Shown: positions 5,485-9,063 of the stretch, in pieces
Layout of the letters: each line of letters begins with the position of its first letter
How positions within the stretch are numbered: position 1 is the stretch's first letter
Assembly (NCBI GenBank): GCA_964383905.1
Contig: CAYLJO010000239.1
Location: 1-9,063, forward strand
Length of the DNA: 9,063 nucleotides
Reading direction: 5' to 3'
Source of the DNA: CAYLJO01 sp964383905
Lineage (GTDB): Bacteria > Acidobacteriota > Blastocatellia > Pyrinomonadales > Pyrinomonadaceae
Made by a program: the position numbers and the translations under genes
The notes under the pieces: model-generated
What the model was told of the DNA's origin: nothing
Database searches by the model: none
What the model saw: the letters and a program-made list of their open reading frames with translations, nothing else

Positions 5485-6969
5485 TTAAGAGCCTGAGGCT
5501 TTACGCCGGCGGCTCTTAATCTGTTTGAGTTGTAATCCCGCTTCCGAGTTCTTGTAATAGCTATCCAAAGGATAGCACCCTGAAGGTAAGCCGTTGCGGG
5601 GCGCGGTCGTGCAATCGCTGAAGGTGCGACACACCTGCCTGTGCTCCGGCCGGTTGCCCCGCAGGACGTCCAAGGGCAGTTGCGGATAGGCCAGCACCAT
5701 CCGCCCCAATCCTACCGAGTCAACCCACCCTTCGCGCACCGCGGCCTGGGCGACGTGGGGCAGAAATTCCTGCAGGTAAGTATACGCCGTGCCGACCAGG
5801 ATTAGGTCGGCGAACCGTTGTTTGAGTGTGCGCGTGATCTTCATCTGTCTCGCCACGCCGACCAGAGGGTCTTCCGGCGGTTGATAGCCGTCTGACGGCG
5901 GGTAGAGTGCCGGGCGCTGGATGTGCGGATTGTAATAGGGGCTGCCCGCGGAGATGTTGACCAGCCGGATGCCCAAATCCCCGAGCAGCGACAGGAGGCG
6001 CGCCGGCTCCGTCAGATCCGGCGCGACAGGGTTGAGAGGATTGACGCCGAAGCCCCAGCGATAGGGAATCAGTGCCTCGGACGGCTCCGGTATGCCTGGC
6101 CCAGGTTTCCCAGGCGTGGAGCGGGTCGGGTCCGGTCTAAAAGGCACGGTATCGAACGCGGAGAGCCGCACCCCGATCTCAAGTCCCGGCACGACGGCAC
6201 GGATGCCTTCGACGACTTCCCGTAAAAAGCGTGTGCGATTCTCGAAGCTACCGCCGTAGTCGCCTTCGCGCGTGTGCGCGCTCAAGAACTCATGCCCAAG
6301 GTAGCCGTGGCAGTGTTTGACGTCAACGAAATCGAAACCGAGCTCATAGGCCGTGCGCGCGCCCTTGTGAAAAGCTTCGATAATCTCACGGACTTCCCCG
6401 TCGGTCAGTAACGGGTGATCGGTAGCTAAGCCTAAGCGCCGGTCAAGAATCGGATGATGGTAAAGGATGCGCGGCTCCGGCCGGTCTTTGGCGTGAGGGC
6501 GACTGTAACGGCCCGAGTGTGTCAGTTGCAGCCCGATCACCAGTCCTTCAGCGGAGCCGACCGCCTGCCGGTGCCGCTCAATCAATTCGTCACGCAGGCG
6601 GGCCAGGGCGTCGCGTGTGTGTTCGTTGAGAAGGAGCTGGTTGGGATTGGCACGCCCGTCGTGCTTGACCGCGACGGCCTCGCCGCCCCAGATAAGTTTC
6701 GCGCCGCTCATACCGAAATATCGCCAGCGGTGAAAAGTGCGCTCGGTCGGTTTGCCGTCAGCCGTGCCGTCCCAGCCTTCCATCGGGTGAATGCAGAAGC
6801 GGTTGCCCACGGTAAGTCCGTTCAGGCGTAGAGGTCGGGCAAGCGGCGACGCGTCGCCGGACATCAGCTCACGATCACAGGGAATCGTCATCCGGTGTTC
6901 ATTCAGGTAGCGCCGGAAGGCTTCGACCTCACGTAAACCGCCCAGATGCAGGAAAGGACGCTCACTCAT
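5485..6969 (-). CDS. NADH:flavin oxidoreductase / Old Yellow Enzyme family protein
   Basis: A 494-residue FMN-dependent ene-reductase-like TIM barrel, longer than classical OYEs (about 360-400). After a roughly 40-residue N-terminal extension come the FMN strand NRFCIHPMEGWDG (about 56-68), LQLTHSGRYSRP (about 148-158), the active-site segment DVKHCHGYLGHEFLSA (about 216-231), the family signature DYGGSFENRTRF (about 237-248), and the phosphate-binding LILVGTAYTYLQ and VGLGRMVLAYPQLP (about 389-432). In the usual H-x-x-[HN]-G-Y-L substrate-anion site the first histidine appears to be Lys218, with His221 as second. Three cysteines near the C-terminus (C447, C453, C465, C-x5-C-x11-C) are in the position where dienoyl-CoA-reductase relatives bind a 4Fe-4S cluster, but the spacing differs and a cluster is not certain. 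ATG 6969 has an AAGG-type site close upstream. The DapA-like gene follows by 55 nt and the MFS gene precedes it, suggesting a shared catabolic pathway for an unsaturated organic acid (inference). Confidence 0.9.
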   Translation of the reverse strand: MSERPFLHLGGLREVEAFRRYLNEHRMTIPCDRELMSGDASPLARPLRLNGLTVGNRFCIHPMEGWDGTADGKPTERTFHRWRYFGMSGAKLIWGGEAVAVKHDGRANPNQLLLNEHTRDALARLRDELIERHRQAVGSAEGLVIGLQLTHSGRYSRPHAKDRPEPRILYHHPILDRRLGLATDHPLLTDGEVREIIEAFHKGARTAYELGFDFVDVKHCHGYLGHEFLSAHTREGDYGGSFENRTRFLREVVEGIRAVVPGLEIGVRLSAFDTVPFRPDPTRSTPGKPGPGIPEPSEALIPYRWGFGVNPLNPVAPDLTEPARLLSLLGDLGIRLVNISAGSPYYNPHIQRPALYPPSDGYQPPEDPLVGVARQMKITRTLKQRFADLILVGTAYTYLQEFLPHVAQAAVREGWVDSVGLGRMVLAYPQLPLDVLRGNRPEHRQVCRTFSDCTTAPRNGLPSGCYPLDSYYKNSEAGLQLKQIKSRRRKASGS

Positions 6970-7037
6970 ACTGCGCCTTAACTGAAAAACAATGTCTTGA
7001 TCATGCTCTACCCGGATAATAAAAGGTGGTTGTTTGG

Positions 7038-7061
7038 AAAATAAACTCAGGCAAACTTGCC
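7038..7061 (-). terminator. Possible weak Rho-independent terminator after the MFS gene
   Basis: On the minus strand, just past the MFS stop codon, GGCA-AGTT-TGCC (7061-7050) can fold into a short stem, followed by a T-rich but interrupted stretch (TGAGTTTATTTT). The stem is only four to five base pairs, so termination may be partial and read-through into the OYE gene is possible. Confidence 0.3.
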
Positions 7062-7083
7062 CCGCTCCCTGGAAGGAATCGAG

Positions 7084-8283
7084 CTATGAAACCGCTGGCG
7101 CACTCCTTCCCGGCAATAGTGCCACCGCCACAGCGCCGACCAACGCCATGCCGATTAACGTCATAAATCCGATTCGATAGCTCCCCGTCACATCGCGCAG
7201 GTAGCCGACGGCCACCGGAGAAAGCGCCTCGGCCACCCCGTCGGCGGTCAACACGACGCCCATCAGTCGCCCGAGCACCCGCACGCCAAACAACTCGACG
7301 GCCATCAGGGGGATAATTAGGTACTCGCCGCCCAACCCCACGCCAAAGATGATCGCGAACAGATACATGATGCCTGGCGCCGAGGCGAAAAACAGCAGCG
7401 GGATCGAGGTCGCGACCAGCAGATAGATCAACAGCATGACGTACTTCTTGGGATAGCGGTCGGCCAGCCAGCCCATCAACAAGCGCCCGATGATGCTGAC
7501 CGTCAACACCAGCGAGATGATTCTCGCCGCCTCGCCCTGCGCGTAATGTTGATCGAGGCCGAGAAACAGTTTGAGGTGTTGATTAGTCCCGCCGACCGCC
7601 CCGATGGAGCACATGCTGCCGACGGCCAGCAGGTAGAACACGGGATGGCGAAAGACGCGGGCGGCCGGTTCCATCGGTGTCGCTTCGTGCTTCTCCACCC
7701 GCGGCCCGGGCGCCTCCCTGACGAAGTAAGCCATCGGGAAGGCGACGGCGATAATCAGGATGCCGAGTGCCCGCAGTGCCCCCTGCCAGCCGAAGTGCCG
7801 TGTCAGCCAGTAGGATAACAGGGGGATGAGGCTCCCACCGATGCCGATGCCGAGATAGGCAAAGCCCATCGCCTTGCCGCGTGATTTATCAAACCAGCGT
7901 GAGAGGAGCACCTGATTGGGCAACGGCCCGTCGCAGACGTATCCTAAAGCATTGAAGAGATAAAAAAGATAGAACATCCACAGGGCCGACATCGCGCCCA
8001 ATCCGATCACGGCCGTCCCGGCCATCAGTACGCCGGCCAGCATCAACCTGCGCGGCCCGAAATGGTCAATGACCCAACCGGCGATGAAGCCGAAGAGCGG
8101 CCCAACCAGGAGCTTACTAAGCGCGTTGCCGGAGGTTACCTGTGTGCGCGACCAACCGAACTGCTGAATCATGAAGTCGTAGTAAAGGGGCAAGCCATAG
8201 AGCGCCAATCCGACGATGGAAAAGAGGGCGAGAAATGAGGTCGCCGTGACCTGAAACTGTGTAGCGCGTGAGCGTTCAGTCAT
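7084..8283 (-). CDS. MFS transporter, oxalate/formate-antiporter or monocarboxylate-porter-like
   Basis: A 399-residue inner-membrane secondary transporter of the major facilitator superfamily with 12 predicted hydrophobic segments, normal length. The MFS signature between helices 2 and 3 reads GFIAGWVIDHFGPRR (about 65-79), and the pseudo-repeat between helices 8 and 9 reads GRLLMGWLADRYPKK (about 266-280). A charged central cytoplasmic loop (REAPGPRVEKHE, about 189-200) separates the halves. The segments RWFDKSRGKAMGFAYLGIGIGG (about 129-150) and YYDFMIQQFGWSRTQV (about 34-49) are typical of the OFA/monocarboxylate-porter-like branch, which moves small carboxylates. The substrate cannot be read from sequence. 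Start ATG 8283 has GAGGCGGG about eight bases upstream. It lies 114 nt before the OYE gene in the same direction, so it may import the substrate of the OYE/DapA-like pair. Confidence 0.9.
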   Translation of the reverse strand: MTERSRATQFQVTATSFLALFSIVGLALYGLPLYYDFMIQQFGWSRTQVTSGNALSKLLVGPLFGFIAGWVIDHFGPRRLMLAGVLMAGTAVIGLGAMSALWMFYLFYLFNALGYVCDGPLPNQVLLSRWFDKSRGKAMGFAYLGIGIGGSLIPLLSYWLTRHFGWQGALRALGILIIAVAFPMAYFVREAPGPRVEKHEATPMEPAARVFRHPVFYLLAVGSMCSIGAVGGTNQHLKLFLGLDQHYAQGEAARIISLVLTVSIIGRLLMGWLADRYPKKYVMLLIYLLVATSIPLLFFASAPGIMYLFAIIFGVGLGGEYLIIPLMAVELFGVRVLGRLMGVVLTADGVAEALSPVAVGYLRDVTGSYRIGFMTLIGMALVGAVAVALLPGRSAPAVS

Positions 8284-8767
8284 GTGCCCGCCTCAATGCG
8301 CCGGGTATTTTACCGGCTTGTTCGTCTCGGCCATCAATCCCTTTGAGGTTCTCGTTCTGCTGTAAAAAAAATTCCGGCTACGCAACATGTTGAGTCGTTG
8401 TAGATTATTCATAACTATCCGTTGTATTCAAGATGATTTTGGCAGCAGAGCCTGACTTCCGGCACGTTCCCACAATCTTGTGTGTTATTTGAGCCAATGC
8501 GACAAAATTGTAGGAGGGCTCAAAAGCGCACCTCCTGGGCCTGCTTCCACTACTTTACCGCCCCAGGTGTTAATCAGGGAACTGGCGGTTAAGCAAGACT
8601 TTTTCGGCAGGCGGTGCCATCTTCGGTGTCAACCAGCAGTCACCCGGTAGGAGGACTCAGTCGAGCGCATGACTTGAGAGTGCGTATTGATTCAGCGCCG
8701 CAATCCTTACGACCGGCGGATCACTCACGATGGAAACAGAGCTTAATAAAGTACGGTTTTCGCTTGA
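8284..8767. other. Intergenic region without recognisable gene; MFS leader
   Basis: No coding frame here has family motifs, and short open frames are interrupted. The part nearest the MFS gene is its 5' leader: GCCGG/CCGGC arms at 8300-8317 with a TTT-centred loop and one bulged base can form a hairpin about 17 nt upstream of the MFS start, next to its ribosome-binding site. An A8 tract lies near 8364-8371, and the stretch from 8390 to 8520 is AT-richer than the genes. I could not assign a clear -35/-10 pair. Confidence 0.5.
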
Positions 8768-8933
8768 ATGTTGTTAAGCGCGACGTTTTTGTCATTCACC
8801 CCGGCTATTTGCGACATTTTTGTTGTAATAGTAGAAGCTATCCTGGTCCTCCCGGCCTTCCCCTCCTCTCGATTCAGGGCATCTTTTAGCCCCTTCTCCC
8901 CGCCGTTTGAGGCGCATTTATTGGTTTTATTCG

Positions 8934-8956
8934 CCGGCCCTCTCACCGGGGGCCGG
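8934..8956. repeat. GC-rich inverted repeat (7-bp arms)
   Basis: CCGGCCC (8934-8940) and GGGCCGG (8950-8956) pair perfectly around a 9-nt loop. There is no T-run on the exit side of either strand, so it is not a standard terminator. It lies within the doubtful transposase-like frame. Confidence 0.45.
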
Positions 8957-9019
8957 TCGACTGGCATAGGAATTGTTAGTGCGCGGTGGATGTACGGTGC
9001 AATCTTGATTACCGCAGGA

Positions 9020-9047
9020 GCGGATAGGCATGGTTATGCGTATCCGC
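9020..9047. repeat. Imperfect 12-bp inverted repeat with GGTT loop
   Basis: GCGGATAGGCAT (9020-9031) and ATGCGTATCCGC (9036-9047) pair at 11 of 12 positions, with one G-G mismatch, around a four-base GGTT loop. It lacks a following T-tract. It may be an operator, a REP-like palindrome or a structured RNA element of the next gene, which lies outside the window. Confidence 0.55.
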
Positions 9048-9063
9048 AGCAGAGTTGAACCTA

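Larger units (their letters stand above)
8768..9058 (+). pseudogene. Possible transposase-N-terminus-like ORF (IS701/IS4-type), doubtful
   Basis: A 96-codon open frame starting at ATG 8768. Its central part (AILVLPAF, FSPFSPPFEAHLLVLFAG, GGRSTGIGIVSARW, about residues 24-73) resembles the pattern 'F-x-x-x-F-[ST]-x-P-x-F-x-x-x-x-x-L-[VL]-x-G-x-[LV]-x-x-x-G-R-x-T-[VI]' seen at the start of IS701/IS4-type DDE transposases. There is no clear ribosome-binding site, the N-terminal 20 residues do not match, and after SARWM the resemblance ends before the stop at 9056-9058. If real it is a broken remnant at the edge of an insertion sequence. It could equally be chance in a non-coding stretch. Confidence 0.25.

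Noticed and set aside
4887..5519. Plus-strand open frame of 210 codons opposite the DapA-like gene
   Set aside because: Low-complexity shadow translation without motifs; the opposite strand encodes a full-length DapA-family protein.
8743..8967. Minus-strand 74-codon frame in the right-hand intergenic region
   Set aside because: Lys/Asn-rich translation without recognisable family, ribosome-binding site or neighbour support.
1..9063. CRISPR array, tRNA or rRNA, toxin-antitoxin or defence genes
   Set aside because: No regularly spaced repeats, no tRNA cloverleaf and no motifs of such families were seen on either strand.

Overview
This is a GC-rich bacterial window. Codon usage and gene families fit an environmental, metabolically versatile lineage. 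My guess, from the overall style of the LacI-type remnant, the ArsR regulator and the OYE proteins, is Acidobacteriota (Blastocatellia-like) or a similar soil phylum; nothing in the window proves it. There are no rRNA or tRNA genes, no CRISPR array and no phage genes that I can see.

Left part, plus strand (1-1197): the 3' end of a ribose/xylose-type ABC sugar transporter permease (start outside the window), followed by an orphan C-terminal piece of a LacI/GalR-family sugar regulator. That piece looks like the relic of a gene that once sat beside the transporter. A small ArsR-type repressor on the minus strand (1181-1498) runs tail to tail into this relic.

Middle, plus strand (1603-4352): an amino-acid metabolism block, divergent from the ArsR gene across a 104-nt shared regulatory gap. 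It holds a PLP-dependent threonine/serine dehydratase broken by a single-base frameshift, a RidA-family enamine/imine deaminase that has lost about half of its fold by an in-frame internal deletion, and an intact group II PLP-dependent decarboxylase. RidA proteins normally clear the reactive 2-aminoacrylate made by such dehydratases, so the two damaged neighbours form a functional pair. The damage may be real co-decay or assembly error; reads would decide.

Right part, minus strand (8283 to 4479): an MFS carboxylate-type transporter, an Old Yellow Enzyme-type FMN oxidoreductase and a divergent DapA-family aldolase/lyase, all in the same direction. The last two are about 55 nt apart and probably co-transcribed. 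Together they look like an uptake, reduction and C-C cleavage set for an unidentified organic acid. The DapA-like gene converges on the decarboxylase gene, and its stop codon lies inside a perfect 12-bp inverted repeat with a 3-base spacer.

The last 780 bases (8284-9063) carry no convincing gene. They contain two good hairpins and an ORF whose middle weakly resembles the N-terminus of IS701/IS4-type transposases, so this may be a mobile-element edge or remnant. I did not find a clear new defence or mobile system. The items most worth a second look are the OYE-DapA-MFS set and the doubly damaged dehydratase/RidA pair.
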